Below, in pieces: positions 51,752 to 61,861 of a DNA stretch of 64,000 bases. The stretch lies in the NCBI GenBank assembly GCA_903834835.1, contig CAILKO010000045.1, positions 30,026 through 94,025 of the forward strand, read 5' to 3'. The notes below the pieces were generated by a model. That model ran no database searches. It saw only the letters and a list, made by a program, of their open reading frames with translations, and was not told the DNA's origin. The position numbers were made by a program, and so were the translations under genes. Origin of the DNA: an uncultured Pseudomonadota bacterium (GTDB taxonomy: Bacteria; Pseudomonadota; Gammaproteobacteria; Burkholderiales; SG8-39). Numbering within the stretch: the stretch's first letter is position 1; each line of letters begins with the position of its first letter.

Positions 51752-52504
51752 TCAGATCGGATTCCCGCTGTCCAGAAAGTGGCAGGCGAGACCGAACCGG
51801 CTTTCCAGGTAAGCCCCGACCGCCTGAACGCCGTAGCGCTCAGTCGCATGGTGCCCCGCCGCAATGAAGGACACACCACTCTCGCGCGCCGCGTGATAGA
51901 TCCACTCCGAAGCCTCACCGGTAACGAAGGCATCGACGCCCAGCGCGATTGCGTCATGGAAGTAATCCTGGGCGCCGCCGCTGCACCAGGCGAGCCTGCG
52001 GACTTGCCGGGCGCGGTCTACGCCCGGAATCACCATCGGCGGCCTTCCCAGTGTCGTCTCCAGGCGAGACGCAAGCTGATCGAGCGTCACCGGCTCCGCC
52101 GGGCGCCCATGACAGAGCAGATCCTGTTCGCCGGCCCTGCCCTCTTCAAGCCAGCCAAGGCGCCGTGCGAGTTGTGCGTTGTTCCCCAGTTCCGGGTGCG
52201 CATCCAGCGGCAGGTGGTATCCGTATATGTTCAAACCGTTCGCAAGCGCGAGCGCAATGCGCGCGCGACGCCCGCCGACGATGCGTGCATCCTCACCCCG
52301 CCAGAACCAGCCGTGATGCACGAGCAGAGCGTCCGCACCGGACGCGAGTGCCTGCTCGATGGCATCCAGACTCGCGCTCACCGCGACCGCCAGGGTGCGG
52401 ATTTCCTCCCGTCCCTCCACCTGGAGCCCGTTCGGACAGTAGTCCTTGAACCTGCCCGGCTCCAGCAGCCCGCCCAGGCAGTCGGTGAGTTCGTCTCGGC
52501 GCAT
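51752..52504 (-). CDS. Nif3-like dinuclear metal centre protein (YbgI family)
   Basis: A 250-residue protein of the NIF3/DUF34 family, often a toroidal hexamer with two metals, with reported GTP-cyclohydrolase-I-like activity in some members. Metal ligands are visible in LLVHHGWFWRGE, YGYHLPLDAHPELGNN and FIAAGHHATERYG. The start at 52504 (MRRDELTDCL) matches family N-termini; a longer frame upstream is rejected. Neighbouring bc1 and HtrA genes are the usual context in Betaproteobacteria. Confidence 0.9.
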   Translation of the reverse strand: MRRDELTDCLGGLLEPGRFKDYCPNGLQVEGREEIRTLAVAVSASLDAIEQALASGADALLVHHGWFWRGEDARIVGGRRARIALALANGLNIYGYHLPLDAHPELGNNAQLARRLGWLEEGRAGEQDLLCHGRPAEPVTLDQLASRLETTLGRPPMVIPGVDRARQVRRLAWCSGGAQDYFHDAIALGVDAFVTGEASEWIYHAARESGVSFIAAGHHATERYGVQAVGAYLESRFGLACHFLDSGNPI

Positions 52505-52654
52505 GGTTTCCGCAGTCGTCCTTATGGTGGCCAACGACGTATACCATAGCGGACGGCACTCCGTTGCTGAGCCATCGCGGGGCAGAGCCGTCCTGAACCA
52601 GAGCCATCGACAACGAGCGTCATCCGCGAAACCGGATGCCAGGGGACGAGAAAA

Positions 52655-53719
52655 ATGAGAATCATCGACGGAGACGGGCACGTCATTGAGGACGTCCAGG
52701 CCATCCAGCAGTTTCTGCCGGCACCGCACAGGGATTACGCAGGCAAGTTCCTGTCAACGCTGTTCCCGCCGCTCGATCATTTCCATTCGGCACACCTCGT
52801 CAAGATGCCTCCGGAGATTCTGAATCGCGGCCCGGTCGGCTACGACGGATGGATGCGCTTTCTGGACGATCTCGGCATCGAGCAGACCATCATGTACCCG
52901 ACGCTCGGCCTCGGCTATGGCAAGATGGTCTCGCTCGACTGGATGAGCGTCGCAACGCGCGCCTACAACGACTGGATCACGAAAACCTACCTTGAGCGCA
53001 GCCAACGGTTTCAGGCCGTCGGCCTGCTGCCGCTGCGCGACCCGGAGGCGGCAGCGAAGGAACTGCGCAGGATGGTGCGCGAGCTTGGCATGGTCGGCGC
53101 GATGCTGCCTTCCACCGGTCTTGCCTATCCGCTCGGTGCGCGCGAATACTGGCCCGTGTACGAAGAAGCGGACCGCCTCGGCTGCTGCCTCGGCATCCAC
53201 GGCGGCGCGCACAGCGGGCTGGGGTTCGACCAGTTGAACATATTCAGCGCCATCCACGCGATCGGACATCCCGTCGGCATGATGATTTCGTTTGCGTCCA
53301 TGCTGTTCAACGGCGTCTTCGACCGCTATCCCAACATGCGTGTCGGCTTCATGGAGGGTGGCGTGGCATGGATCTTCACCATGCTGGAGCGTTGCGACGG
53401 ATCCTATCGGTCACAGCCCTCGGCAGACTCGGCCATCGCGCTGAAGCCGGGCGAGACCGTGCGCCAGCACATCATCCAGCTCATTCGCGACGGCCGGATC
53501 TACATCGGCTGCGAAGGCGACGAGCCCGAGCTTCCTGCCGCGATCTCGGTCGTCGGCCCTGCCCCCTTCGTCTTCTCCTCCGACTTCCCGCACGAAGTGA
53601 GCACCGACAGCTGCCGCGAGGAAATCGAGGAACTTAAAGAAAACGCCGCGATAAGTGCTGCGGACAAGGCCGCGATTCTCGCCGGCAACGCCGAACGACT
53701 GTATCGCAGGCCAGGCTGA
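52655..53719 (+). CDS. Amidohydrolase-superfamily (ACMSD-like) metal-dependent hydrolase/decarboxylase
   Basis: A 354-residue paralogue of the protein at 18171. IDGDGHVIED at the N-terminus gives the metal motif; GIHGGAHSGLGFDQL, VFDRYPNMRVGFMEGGVAWIF and FSSDFPHEVSTDSC are the same blocks in the same order. GGGGACGAGAAAA precedes the ATG. It stands alone between the Nif3-like gene and the HtrA gene, in a block otherwise made of housekeeping genes, so it looks like an inserted catabolic gene. Substrate unknown. Confidence 0.86.
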   Translation: MRIIDGDGHVIEDVQAIQQFLPAPHRDYAGKFLSTLFPPLDHFHSAHLVKMPPEILNRGPVGYDGWMRFLDDLGIEQTIMYPTLGLGYGKMVSLDWMSVATRAYNDWITKTYLERSQRFQAVGLLPLRDPEAAAKELRRMVRELGMVGAMLPSTGLAYPLGAREYWPVYEEADRLGCCLGIHGGAHSGLGFDQLNIFSAIHAIGHPVGMMISFASMLFNGVFDRYPNMRVGFMEGGVAWIFTMLERCDGSYRSQPSADSAIALKPGETVRQHIIQLIRDGRIYIGCEGDEPELPAAISVVGPAPFVFSSDFPHEVSTDSCREEIEELKENAAISAADKAAILAGNAERLYRRPG

Positions 53720-53784
53720 TCCGCCGGCTGCCGGGCGGATGCGGTGCGTTGCTGTGATAGATTAGCGCCGCACTCTGGCATCCC

Positions 53785-54963
53785 ATGCATCGCCTCTGGC
53801 TCGTATTTTCCCAGGCAGTAACCGTCGCGGTCGCGGCACTTTTCGTCGTCGCCACTTTCCACCCGGAGTGGCTCGCCAGAGAGGCCTCGCCAGCTGCGGG
53901 ACGCACCACGACCGTCTTCCACGAGGCACCGCCCCAGCACGCCGCCAGCACCGGTGGCGCGCAGCGCGCCGATTCCTACAGCGATGCGGTCGACCGCGCG
54001 ATGCCCTCGGTCGTCAACGTATTCACCGCCAAGGAATCGCGCGGCATGCGCAGCCCGCTGTTCGACGACCCGATTTTCAGACGATTTTTCGGCGACCAGC
54101 TGCCGGACGATGCCCAGCGCGCAGCAAGCCTCGGCTCCGGTGTGATTGTCACGCAGAACGGATACATCCTGACGAACCATCATGTCATCGATGCCGCGAG
54201 CGAAATCGAGGTCGCATTTCCGGACGGGCGAAAAATGCTCGCGCGAGTCGTCGGCAATGACCCCGAAACCGATCTTGCGGTGCTGAAGGTCGACGCTGGC
54301 GGACTACGCGCGATCACCTTTGCAGCAGGCGATTCGTTGCGCGTCGGCGATGTCGTCCTTGCAATGGGCAACCCTTTCGGTGTCGGTCAGGCCGTCACCT
54401 CGGGGATCGTTTCAGCGCTCGGTCGCAGCGGGCTGCATATCAATACCTTCGAGAACTTCATCCAGACGGATGCTGCCATCAACCCTGGGAACTCTGGGGG
54501 AGCGCTGGTGGATGCGGGTGGCCGTCTCGTCGGTATCAACACAGCCATCTATTCGCGCTCGGGGGGCTCGATGGGGATCGGATTCGCGATTCCGGTTTCC
54601 ACTGCGAAACAAGTGCTCGACCAGATCGTCGCCAACGGCACCGTGACGCGCGGCTGGATCGGCGTGGAAATTCAGGAGATCACACCGACTATCGCGGAAT
54701 CCTTCCCCCTTGGCGGCTCCCGGGGCGCCATGATCGCAGGCGTTCTGAGCGGCGGGCCCGCGGACAAGGCAGGCGTGAAAGCCGGCGATGTTCTGCTCTC
54801 TGTTGACGGCAAGCCTGTCGCAAATCCGGCGGCCATGCTCAACATGATCGCAGCGCTCGCGCCGGGCAAGCCCGCAAAGCTGAATCTCCAGCGTCGAGGA
54901 AAGTCGCTCGACTCCGAGGTGATCGTGGGAAAGCGCCCTCGGCCGAAACCGCGGGCAGAGTGA
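53785..54963 (+). CDS. HtrA/DegQ-family periplasmic serine protease
   Basis: A 392-residue S1C protease with an N-terminal membrane anchor (about residues 4-24) and a single PDZ domain (about 285-380). The triad is His133 in TNHHVID, Asp163 in ETDLAVLKV and Ser237 in NPGNSGGAL. One PDZ and a short anchor fit DegS/HtrA-type rather than two-PDZ DegP. It converges on tatC with a 14-base gap and probably handles misfolded envelope proteins. Confidence 0.92.
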   Translation: MHRLWLVFSQAVTVAVAALFVVATFHPEWLAREASPAAGRTTTVFHEAPPQHAASTGGAQRADSYSDAVDRAMPSVVNVFTAKESRGMRSPLFDDPIFRRFFGDQLPDDAQRAASLGSGVIVTQNGYILTNHHVIDAASEIEVAFPDGRKMLARVVGNDPETDLAVLKVDAGGLRAITFAAGDSLRVGDVVLAMGNPFGVGQAVTSGIVSALGRSGLHINTFENFIQTDAAINPGNSGGALVDAGGRLVGINTAIYSRSGGSMGIGFAIPVSTAKQVLDQIVANGTVTRGWIGVEIQEITPTIAESFPLGGSRGAMIAGVLSGGPADKAGVKAGDVLLSVDGKPVANPAAMLNMIAALAPGKPAKLNLQRRGKSLDSEVIVGKRPRPKPRAE

Positions 54964-54977
54964 TGACGAGGGGCCGG

Positions 54978-55754
54978 CTAGCCGCCTGAATCGCCGTCCG
55001 GAGCGCCTCTGGGTTCAACCGCAGCATCACGCGCGGGACGCCTGCCTATAAAGCGGGAACAGAGCAGGCCCGCCTCATAGAGCAGACACATCGGCACGGC
55101 AAGCATGAACTGGGACAGAACATCGGGTGGAGTGACAACCGCCGCCACCACGAACGCGCCCACCACCACGTAGGGACGCGCCTCCCTGAGCTTTTCAAGA
55201 CTGACGATACCCATCCACACCAGCACGATCACGACGATCGGAATCTCGAAGGTCACACCGAAGGCCAGGAACATGGTGCTCACGAAAGCGAAATACGCTT
55301 CGATATCCGGCGCCGGCGTAATACTTTTCGGCGCGAACTCATTGATGAATGCGAACACCTTGCCGAAGACGAAGAAGTAGCAGAAGGCGACTCCGAGAAA
55401 AAACAGGACCGAACTCCCGACAATGACCGGCAACGCGAAACGCTTCTCGTGCTCGTAGAGGCCGGGCGCGACAAATGCCCAGGTCTGGAACAGCACCACA
55501 GGAAGCGCGATCATGAAGGCAAGCAGTGCGGTGACCTTCATCGGCACCATGAAGGGCGTGACAACCCCCGTTGCGATCATGCGCGACCCCTCGGGCAGCG
55601 CGCTCATGAGCGGCGCAGCCAGCAGATCGTAGATTGCGGCGGCCCCCGGCCAGATGACGAGCGAGACGAATACCAGAAGGACAGCCGCAAGCGCGCGCAC
55701 CAGACGCTGGCGGAGTTCGACCAGATGCGAAATGAAGCTGTCCTGATCGCTCAT
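54978..55754 (-). CDS. tatC: Sec-independent translocase subunit TatC
   Basis: A 258-residue six-helix membrane protein that recognises twin-arginine signals. FISHLVELRQRLVRALAAV at the N-terminus contains the conserved HLxELRxR, and FGVTFEIPIVVIVLVWMGIVS holds the conserved Phe/Glu region. It overlaps tatB by 4 bases. Confidence 0.95.
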   Translation of the reverse strand: MSDQDSFISHLVELRQRLVRALAAVLLVFVSLVIWPGAAAIYDLLAAPLMSALPEGSRMIATGVVTPFMVPMKVTALLAFMIALPVVLFQTWAFVAPGLYEHEKRFALPVIVGSSVLFFLGVAFCYFFVFGKVFAFINEFAPKSITPAPDIEAYFAFVSTMFLAFGVTFEIPIVVIVLVWMGIVSLEKLREARPYVVVGAFVVAAVVTPPDVLSQFMLAVPMCLLYEAGLLCSRFIGRRPARDAAVEPRGAPDGDSGG

Positions 55755-56152
55755 TTCGGCACCGGATCTGGCTGATCCGGACGCGAGGAAATCGCGCGTT
55801 CCGGCGATGCCGGATTCGGCGACGGCGTCATGCCAAGTTCCATCTTCGGAGCAGGCTCGGGATTTCCCGGCGAGGCCAGGGCCGCATTGATGGTCTCCTC
55901 CGCCTCGCGCATCTCGCGCTCGACCGAATTCCTCGCATCGTCTGCCGATTTTTCGACCGATTCACGCATCTTCCGGAGTTCGTCCAGTTCGATCTCGCGG
56001 CCGATGTCCGCCTTGACATCGGCGACGTAGCGCTGCATGCGCCCCATGAGGATGCCTAGCGTACGTGCGACGCGCGGCAGGCGCTCGGGTCCGAGCACGA
56101 CAAGCGCGACCACGCCTATGACAAGCAGCTCGGAGAACCCTATGTCGAACAT
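55751..56152 (-). CDS. tatB: Sec-independent translocase subunit TatB
   Basis: A 133-residue protein: an N-terminal helix (MFDIGFSELLVIGVVALVVLGPERLP with the key Glu8 and GPERLP hinge), then a long amphipathic helix and an acidic, Pro-rich tail. It partners TatC in the signal-peptide receptor complex. A terminator-like hairpin separates it from tatA. Confidence 0.94.
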   Translation of the reverse strand: MFDIGFSELLVIGVVALVVLGPERLPRVARTLGILMGRMQRYVADVKADIGREIELDELRKMRESVEKSADDARNSVEREMREAEETINAALASPGNPEPAPKMELGMTPSPNPASPERAISSRPDQPDPVPK

Positions 56153-56225
56153 TGGGAATAGCCCTGCCGGCGTGCCGCACGCCGCTCGCGGCGCGCATGA
56201 GGCGCCGCAAACTTCGGGACACTGA

Positions 56226-56253
56226 AAAACAAAGGCGCCCGCAAAGGGCGCCT
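56226..56253 (-). terminator. Rho-independent terminator between tatA and tatB
   Basis: On the minus strand AGGCGCCC, a 5-base loop, GGGCGCCT and then TTGTTTTT form a classic intrinsic terminator about 30 bases after the tatA stop. It would end or attenuate the his-hinT-tatA transcript before tatBC. Confidence 0.85.
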
Positions 56254-56282
56254 GACTCCCGGGCGCGGCACTTTCGAGTGCC

Positions 56283-56507
56283 TCAGACCTTCTTTTCCGC
56301 CCGGCTCTTGACCTCGGCTTCCACGGTGTTGCTCAGCTGAGCCGACGGCGCATCGGCAGTCTTGTCTCCGCCTTCCCGCATGCCGTCCTTGAATCCGCGG
56401 ACCGCGCCGCCCAGATCAGTGCCGATGTTGCGCAGCTTCTTGGTTCCGAAGATGAGCATCACGATGACCAAGACTATCAGCCAGTGCCAAATACTGAACG
56501 AACCCAT
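56283..56507 (-). CDS. tatA: Sec-independent translocase subunit TatA
   Basis: A 74-residue pore-forming Tat subunit: one N-terminal membrane helix ([21 protein letters not shown]), the [24 protein letters not shown] amphipathic helix, and a charged tail. AGGAGA precedes the ATG. It is 4 bases downstream of hinT. Confidence 0.95.
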   Translation of the reverse strand: MGSFSIWHWLIVLVIVMLIFGTKKLRNIGTDLGGAVRGFKDGMREGGDKTADAPSAQLSNTVEAEVKSRAEKKV

Positions 56508-56511
56508 CTCG

Positions 56512-56883
56512 CTATCTCCTAGAGAGCATCGGCCCCAGCGGCTCGGTTCCGCCGAGCACGTGCATATGGACATGATACACCTCCTGACAGCCGACCCGCC
56601 CGGTGTTGATGATGGTGCGAAAGCCGTCGGACGCGCCTTCCTGACGAGCCAGCTTACCTGCCAGTGCAAGCATTCTTCCGAACACCGGCTCGAGCGCCGC
56701 GCTCCCGTCGTAGAGCGTTGCAACATGTGCCTTGGGAATGATCATGAAGTGAACGGGAGCCTGTGGCCGGATGTCGTGGAGCGCGAAAACCTCGTCATCC
56801 TCATAGACCTTCCGGCATGGAATCTCTCCACCGATGATCCGGCAAAAAATACATTTCGCGTCCTGTGTCGCCGCCTCAGCCAT
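56512..56883 (-). CDS. hinT: HIT-family nucleotide-binding hydrolase
   Basis: A 123-residue HIT protein that hydrolyses purine phosphoramidates. HVHMHVLGG is the catalytic histidine triad, and [12 protein letters not shown] is the typical N-terminus with a possible Zn Cys pair. The start at 56883 overlaps the end of hisE by 8 bases. Confidence 0.94.
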   Translation of the reverse strand: MAEAATQDAKCIFCRIIGGEIPCRKVYEDDEVFALHDIRPQAPVHFMIIPKAHVATLYDGSAALEPVFGRMLALAGKLARQEGASDGFRTIINTGRVGCQEVYHVHMHVLGGTEPLGPMLSRR

Positions 56884-57241
56884 GACCCCCCTCACTTTCA
56901 GAGCGGTTCTGCTGCTTACGCGCCGCCTTTTCGTCCAGCCCGGAAATGCCTTCCCTGCGATGAAGCTCGGCCAGCACATCCTGCGGTCCGAGCCCATACC
57001 GCGCGAGTACGATCAACGAGTGGAACCACAGGTCGGCGGTCTCGCGGACGATGTGCAGCCTGTCGCCGCCCTTTGCCGCGAGCACCGCTTCGGTGGCCTC
57101 CTCACCGATCTTTTTCAGCAGCACATCCTCATCGCCGGACAGCAGCCTCGCCACGTAGGACTTGCCCGGATCCCCCGCCTTCCTTGATTCAATCAGTTCC
57201 GCGAGACGCATCAGGATCAGGTCGTTCTTCGGCTGGGTCAT
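56876..57241 (-). CDS. hisE: Phosphoribosyl-ATP diphosphatase
   Basis: A 121-residue MazG-like enzyme, second step of histidine synthesis. [30 protein letters not shown] contains the Mg-binding EExxE, and [18 protein letters not shown] the second acidic motif. It is separate from hisI, as is usual in Betaproteobacteria, and 10 bases downstream of it. Confidence 0.94.
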   Translation of the reverse strand: MTQPKNDLILMRLAELIESRKAGDPGKSYVARLLSGDEDVLLKKIGEEATEAVLAAKGGDRLHIVRETADLWFHSLIVLARYGLGPQDVLAELHRREGISGLDEKAARKQQNRSESEGGHG

Positions 57242-57251
57242 CTGGGTTGCC

Positions 57252-57701
57252 TCAATTCTTTGGTCCGGAATGCGGGTCCACGCTTCCGCTTCCGTAGATG
57301 AGCGCCGGATCCTTAAGTACCGGATCGGTCTCCACCCAGCGCCCGTCCTCCAGACGCCGATAGAAGCAGCTTTCGCGGCCTGTGTGACAGGCGATACCGC
57401 CTTTCTGCTCGACCCGCAGCACGACCGCATCCGCATCGCAGTCCAGCCGCAGTTCGAGCACTTTCTGCACATGGCCCGATTCCTCGCCCTTGTGCCAAAG
57501 CCTGCTCCGGCTGCGAGACCAGTAGACTGCCTCCCCACGGCGCGCGGTCTCGCGCAGCGCCTCCCGATTCATCCATGCCACAGTCAGCACCCGCCCCGAG
57601 GAAGCATCCTGGGTGACGACCGGGACCAGGCCCTGCTCGTTCCAGTGGAGCAGACCTTCCCAGTCGGCGCTCGATGCGCTGTCCGGCGCTTGCGAGCTCA
57701 C
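57252..57701 (-). CDS. hisI: Phosphoribosyl-AMP cyclohydrolase
   Basis: A 149-residue zinc enzyme, third step of histidine synthesis. [50 protein letters not shown] and [12 protein letters not shown] are the complete set of family blocks with metal-binding Cys and Asp. It overlaps hisF by 4 bases. Confidence 0.95.
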   Translation of the reverse strand: MSSQAPDSASSADWEGLLHWNEQGLVPVVTQDASSGRVLTVAWMNREALRETARRGEAVYWSRSRSRLWHKGEESGHVQKVLELRLDCDADAVVLRVEQKGGIACHTGRESCFYRRLEDGRWVETDPVLKDPALIYGSGSVDPHSGPKN

Positions 57702-58459
57702 AGGCGGACCTCGATTCCACGCTGCTGCATGTATTCCTTTGCCTGCTTCACCTTGTATTCACCGAAGTGGAAGATGCTCGCCGCCAGCACAGCATCCGCG
57801 CCGCCCTGCAAGACACCCTCGGCGAGGTGCTCCAGGTTGCCCACGCCGCCCGAGGCGATCACGGGAACGCCCACGGCATCGCACACGGCGCGTGTAAGCG
57901 GAAGATCGAAGCCGTCGCGCGTGCCGTCGCGATCCATGCTGGTGAGCAGTAGTTCACCGGCGCCCGCGCGTTCCATCCGCCTGGCCCAGTCCACTACATC
58001 GAGCCCGGTCGCCTTGCGCCCGCCGTGCGTGAATACCTCCCAACGCTGCGATGAAACGCGCTTGGCGTCGATCGCGACCACGATGCACTGGTTCCCCACT
58101 TTGTCCGACGCCGCCCGGACCAGATCCGGGTCCTGCACGGCCGCCGTATTGATAGATACCTTGTCCGCGCCCGCATTCAGCAGGCGACGCACATCCTCGA
58201 CCTTTCGTACGCCACCGCCAACAGTAAGCGGAATGAATACGCGCTCCGCAACCGCCTCGATTACGTGGACGATGATGTCCCTGTCATCGGAGCTCGCAGT
58301 GATATCCAGAAAACAGAGCTCGTCCGCGCCTTCAGCATCGTAACGCGCCGCGATCTCCACCGGATCACCAGCGTCGCGCAATTGGAGAAAGTTCACACCC
58401 TTCACCACCCTGCCCGCCGTGACGTCCAGGCAGGGTATGACTCGCTTCGCCAAGCTCAT
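57698..58459 (-). CDS. hisF: Imidazole glycerol phosphate synthase, cyclase subunit
   Basis: A 253-residue TIM barrel that works with HisH. Catalytic Asp residues are in [13 protein letters not shown] and [12 protein letters not shown]; phosphate sites are in VIASGGVGN and [10 protein letters not shown]. The ATG at 58459 starts [12 protein letters not shown], the standard N-terminus. Confidence 0.96.
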   Translation of the reverse strand: MSLAKRVIPCLDVTAGRVVKGVNFLQLRDAGDPVEIAARYDAEGADELCFLDITASSDDRDIIVHVIEAVAERVFIPLTVGGGVRKVEDVRRLLNAGADKVSINTAAVQDPDLVRAASDKVGNQCIVVAIDAKRVSSQRWEVFTHGGRKATGLDVVDWARRMERAGAGELLLTSMDRDGTRDGFDLPLTRAVCDAVGVPVIASGGVGNLEHLAEGVLQGGADAVLAASIFHFGEYKVKQAKEYMQQRGIEVRL

Positions 58460-58520
58460 GACCGGCCCGCCGCGACGCCAGCCAGGGATACCGGGCCTGC
58501 CGCCCAGCCAGGCAGACCGA

Positions 58521-59273
58521 TCACGAAACTCCCTTGACCGCCTGGTCCGCGGCCTCCTGCGCCTTTCGGAGGTCGAGTTGGCCTTCGTAGAGCGCGCGCC
58601 CCGCAATTGCGCCGACGATGCCCTCGGGAACCAGCCGGGCGCAGATCGTCTGTACGTCCTGCAGGCTGTTCAGCCCCCCCGAGGCGATGATCGGTATCTT
58701 GATCGCCTGCGCGAGTGCAAGCGTCGCCTCGATATTCACCCCGGTCATCATGCCATCCCGGCCGATGTCCGTGTAGATGAGCGCCTCTACGCCGTAGTCT
58801 TCGAACTTCCTTGCGAGGTCGATGACATCGTGGCCCGTCAGCTTCGACCATCCGTCTACCGCAACCTTACCGTCACGCGCGTCCAGTCCGGCGATGATCT
58901 TTCCGGGGAATGCATAGCATGCGTCAGACAGGAACCCGGGATTCCTGACGGCTGCCGTGCCGATGACAACATAGGCAACCCCCGCGTCGATGTAGCTTTC
59001 AATGGTGTCCAGATCGCGTATGCCACCGCCTAGTTCTATGGGGAGCTTGTCGCCGACCGCCTTGATGATGTCACGGATGAAACGCTCGTTTTTCGGTTTT
59101 CCGGCCGTCGCGCCGTTCAGGTCGACCAGATGGAGGCGACGAGCGCCCTGCTCTGCCCAGTGATGCGCCATCGCCACGGGGTCGTCCGAAAATACCGTCG
59201 CGGTATCCATGTCGCCCTGCTTCAGACGCACGCAGCGACCATCCTTGATATCAATTGCGGGAATGATCAGCAT
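58521..59273 (-). CDS. hisA: Phosphoribosylformimino-5-aminoimidazole carboxamide ribotide isomerase
   Basis: A 250-residue TIM barrel with catalytic Asp residues in [14 protein letters not shown] and [12 protein letters not shown] and the phosphate loop IIASGGLNS. The start at 59273 matches family N-termini. It is 61 bases upstream of hisF and separated from hisH by 116 bases with no gene. Confidence 0.96.
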   Translation of the reverse strand: MLIIPAIDIKDGRCVRLKQGDMDTATVFSDDPVAMAHHWAEQGARRLHLVDLNGATAGKPKNERFIRDIIKAVGDKLPIELGGGIRDLDTIESYIDAGVAYVVIGTAAVRNPGFLSDACYAFPGKIIAGLDARDGKVAVDGWSKLTGHDVIDLARKFEDYGVEALIYTDIGRDGMMTGVNIEATLALAQAIKIPIIASGGLNSLQDVQTICARLVPEGIVGAIAGRALYEGQLDLRKAQEAADQAVKGVS

Positions 59274-59389
59274 AGAAGTCGATGTGCTCTTGAAGAGTTC
59301 AGGAATATTCGCTTGCGAGTTGCGTGTCAAGGCCGCCCATCACGAGAAATGGCGAAGCCGCTGTCATTTAGTAGCAGTAGCACCGGACC

Positions 59390-60031
59390 TCAGGGCCGCC
59401 AGTTCACGAAATTCCGCAGCAGTTGCAGGCCGGCCATCTGGCTTTTCTCCGGATGAAACTGTACGGCAAATATGTTGTCCCGCGCAACCGCACAGGTGAA
59501 GCGCAGGCCGTACTCCGTTTCCCCGCTTTGCGATTCTCTCTCGAGCGCATCCGCATAGTAACTGTGGACGAAATAAAAACGAGCACCGTCAGAAATATCC
59601 TGCCATACCGGGTGCGGCATCAGTTGAACAACCTGATTCCATCCCATGTGCGGCACTTTGAGTACGCCACCGCCAAGCGGACTGCCCATGCCGCTGGGGA
59701 ACCGGCGGACACGACCCGGCATGATGCCCAGTCCGGGGGTATCGCCTTCCTCGCTGTGCTCAAACAGCATCTGTAGACCGATGCAGATGCCCAGGAAAGG
59801 CTTTTGCGCCGCCGCGCGCCGCACAGCGCCATCCAGACCCCGCGCCTTCAGTTCGCGCATGCAATCTGGCATCGCGCCCTGACCAGGGAAGACAACACGA
59901 TCGGAGCTTTCGATCACGGCCGGATCCGAACTGACGCGGATATCCGCATCCCCGCAGACCTGCGCGAGCGCCTTCGCCACCGAGCGAAGATTTCCCATGC
60001 CGTAGTCCACAACGCCTACTTGGTGTTTCAT
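59390..60031 (-). CDS. hisH: Imidazole glycerol phosphate synthase, glutaminase subunit
   Basis: A 213-residue class-I glutamine amidotransferase. GICIGLQ holds the catalytic Cys and FHPEKSQMAGLQLLRNF the His/Glu pair; VVDYGMGNLRSV opens the protein. It feeds ammonia to HisF. Confidence 0.96.
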   Translation of the reverse strand: MKHQVGVVDYGMGNLRSVAKALAQVCGDADIRVSSDPAVIESSDRVVFPGQGAMPDCMRELKARGLDGAVRRAAAQKPFLGICIGLQMLFEHSEEGDTPGLGIMPGRVRRFPSGMGSPLGGGVLKVPHMGWNQVVQLMPHPVWQDISDGARFYFVHSYYADALERESQSGETEYGLRFTCAVARDNIFAVQFHPEKSQMAGLQLLRNFVNWRP

Positions 60032-60094
60032 TTTCGTTGTACCGGTTGGCCGGGTCTGTGACAGAGCACTATCGCAGCCCGCGCGCCGCGAGTC

Positions 60095-60682
60095 CTAGAG
60101 GACGCCCTTCGTCGAAGGCACGGTGCCGGCGCTCCGCGGGTCCGGCTCGATCGCAGCGCGCAAGGCGCGCGCAAACGCCTTGAACAGGGTCTCGCACTGG
60201 TGGTGCGCATTGTCTCCGCGAAGGTTGTCCAGGTGCACCGTCGCGAGGGCGTGATTCACGAAACCCTGGAAAAACTCGCGCACCAGATCCACATCGAATT
60301 CTCCGACCAGGGCTCGGACATAGCACACACCGTACTCGAGGCCTGGACGCCCGGAAAAATCGACCACAGCGCGTGACAACGCCTCGTCCAGCGGAACGTA
60401 GGCGTGACCGTAGCGGCGTATGCCTCGCTTGTCGCCAAGTGCCGCGGCGAACGCCTGCCCGAGCGCAATCCCGATGTCTTCCACTGTATGGTGGGCGTCG
60501 ATTTCAAGATCGCCCTTCGCGGAAATTTCCAGATCGACCAGGCCGTGCCGGGCGATCTGGTCGAGCATGTGATCAAGGAACGGCACCCCAGTGTCGAGCT
60601 TGGCGAGGCCGGTCCCGTCCAGATTCACCTTCACGCGAATCTGTGTTTCCTTGGTGTTTCGAGCAATTTCAGCAGTGCGCAT
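60095..60682 (-). CDS. hisB: Imidazoleglycerol-phosphate dehydratase
   Basis: A 195-residue monofunctional dehydratase, without the phosphatase domain found in enteric HisB. Manganese motifs are [14 protein letters not shown] and [17 protein letters not shown], with [11 protein letters not shown] between. It is 63 bases upstream of hisH. Confidence 0.96.
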   Translation of the reverse strand: MRTAEIARNTKETQIRVKVNLDGTGLAKLDTGVPFLDHMLDQIARHGLVDLEISAKGDLEIDAHHTVEDIGIALGQAFAAALGDKRGIRRYGHAYVPLDEALSRAVVDFSGRPGLEYGVCYVRALVGEFDVDLVREFFQGFVNHALATVHLDNLRGDNAHHQCETLFKAFARALRAAIEPDPRSAGTVPSTKGVL

Positions 60683-60751
60683 AGTATGTCCAGACTCTCT
60701 CTCGACCGTCCGGGGCATCCGGCCGGGCGAACCATGCACCAAGGCATGGCT

Positions 60752-61861
60752 TCAGATAGATCCGAGCGCCGCGCTCAGAGCATCCATGAGTATACGGTTT
60801 TCATCGGGGCTGCCGATCGTGATACGGATGCAGTTGCGCGTGAGCCCTGCGTTCACCGACCGTACGAGCACACGGCGTTCCTTTAGCGCCTCGAAAACCC
60901 GGTCAGCATCCGGCACGCGCACCAGAAGGAAGTTCGCCTCAGACGGATATACCGTGATGCCTGGCAGGAGCGCGATCTCGCGCGCCAGACGATCACGCTC
61001 GATACGCAAGCTCTCCGCCTGAGCCTCAAGCACATCGAGACGATCCAGCAGGAAGAGGGCAGCCGCCTGGGTGAGAGAATTCACGTTGTAGGCCTGACGG
61101 ACCTTGTTGAACTGCGCGATCCAGCCGGGATGCGCCGCCATATAGCCCAGACGCATGCCCGCGAGCCCAAGCTTCGAGACCGTCCGCAGAACCGCAAGAT
61201 TCGGAAACTCGGGCAGGCGCGACATGAAACTTCTGCGCGCGAACACGTGGTAGGCCTCGTCCAGCACGACAAGCCCCTCGCAGGCGCGTATCACCTCGAC
61301 GATGTCTTCCTCGGCATACAGCGCGCCGGTCGGATTGTTCGGGTACGCGATGAACACCAGGGCCGGACGATGCTCACGGATGGCATCGAGGAAGCGAGGC
61401 AGGTCAAGCGAGAAGTCCTCTCGAACCGGGACGCCCACCGCCTTCATGCCGGAAAACACCGCGTCCATGCTGTACATGATGAAGTTCGGTGACGGATACA
61501 TCAGCGTTGCACCCGGCCGCGCAAGGGCGACCGTCATGATCTGGATCAGGTCGTCCGAACCGTTACCGAGCAGGATGTCCATGCCTTCCGGTACCTGCAT
61601 GACCCCGCGCAGCTTCGCGCGTAGTGCGGTTCCGGTCGGATCCGGGTAGCGATTGAGGTCGACTCGAGAGAGAACGTCGCCCAGTTCGCGCCGCAGCGCG
61701 TCGGGCAGCGGGAACGGGTTTTCCATCGCGTCCAGCTTCACCATGCCCGCGGAATCGCCGACGTGATAGGCCTGAATCGCAAGAATTTCAGGTCGCACGA
61801 ATTTTTCCGGGCCGGTAGCTTCGTACCCTCGCCCCTCGGGCGTTGCATTGGCGTGGGTCAT
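60752..61861 (-). CDS. hisC: Histidinol-phosphate aminotransferase
   Basis: A 369-residue fold-type-I PLP enzyme. [10 protein letters not shown] and [12 protein letters not shown] are the cofactor-binding blocks, and [14 protein letters not shown] contains the Schiff-base Lys. It overlaps hisD by 4 bases. Confidence 0.95.
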   Translation of the reverse strand: MTHANATPEGRGYEATGPEKFVRPEILAIQAYHVGDSAGMVKLDAMENPFPLPDALRRELGDVLSRVDLNRYPDPTGTALRAKLRGVMQVPEGMDILLGNGSDDLIQIMTVALARPGATLMYPSPNFIMYSMDAVFSGMKAVGVPVREDFSLDLPRFLDAIREHRPALVFIAYPNNPTGALYAEEDIVEVIRACEGLVVLDEAYHVFARRSFMSRLPEFPNLAVLRTVSKLGLAGMRLGYMAAHPGWIAQFNKVRQAYNVNSLTQAAALFLLDRLDVLEAQAESLRIERDRLAREIALLPGITVYPSEANFLLVRVPDADRVFEALKERRVLVRSVNAGLTRNCIRITIGSPDENRILMDALSAALGSI

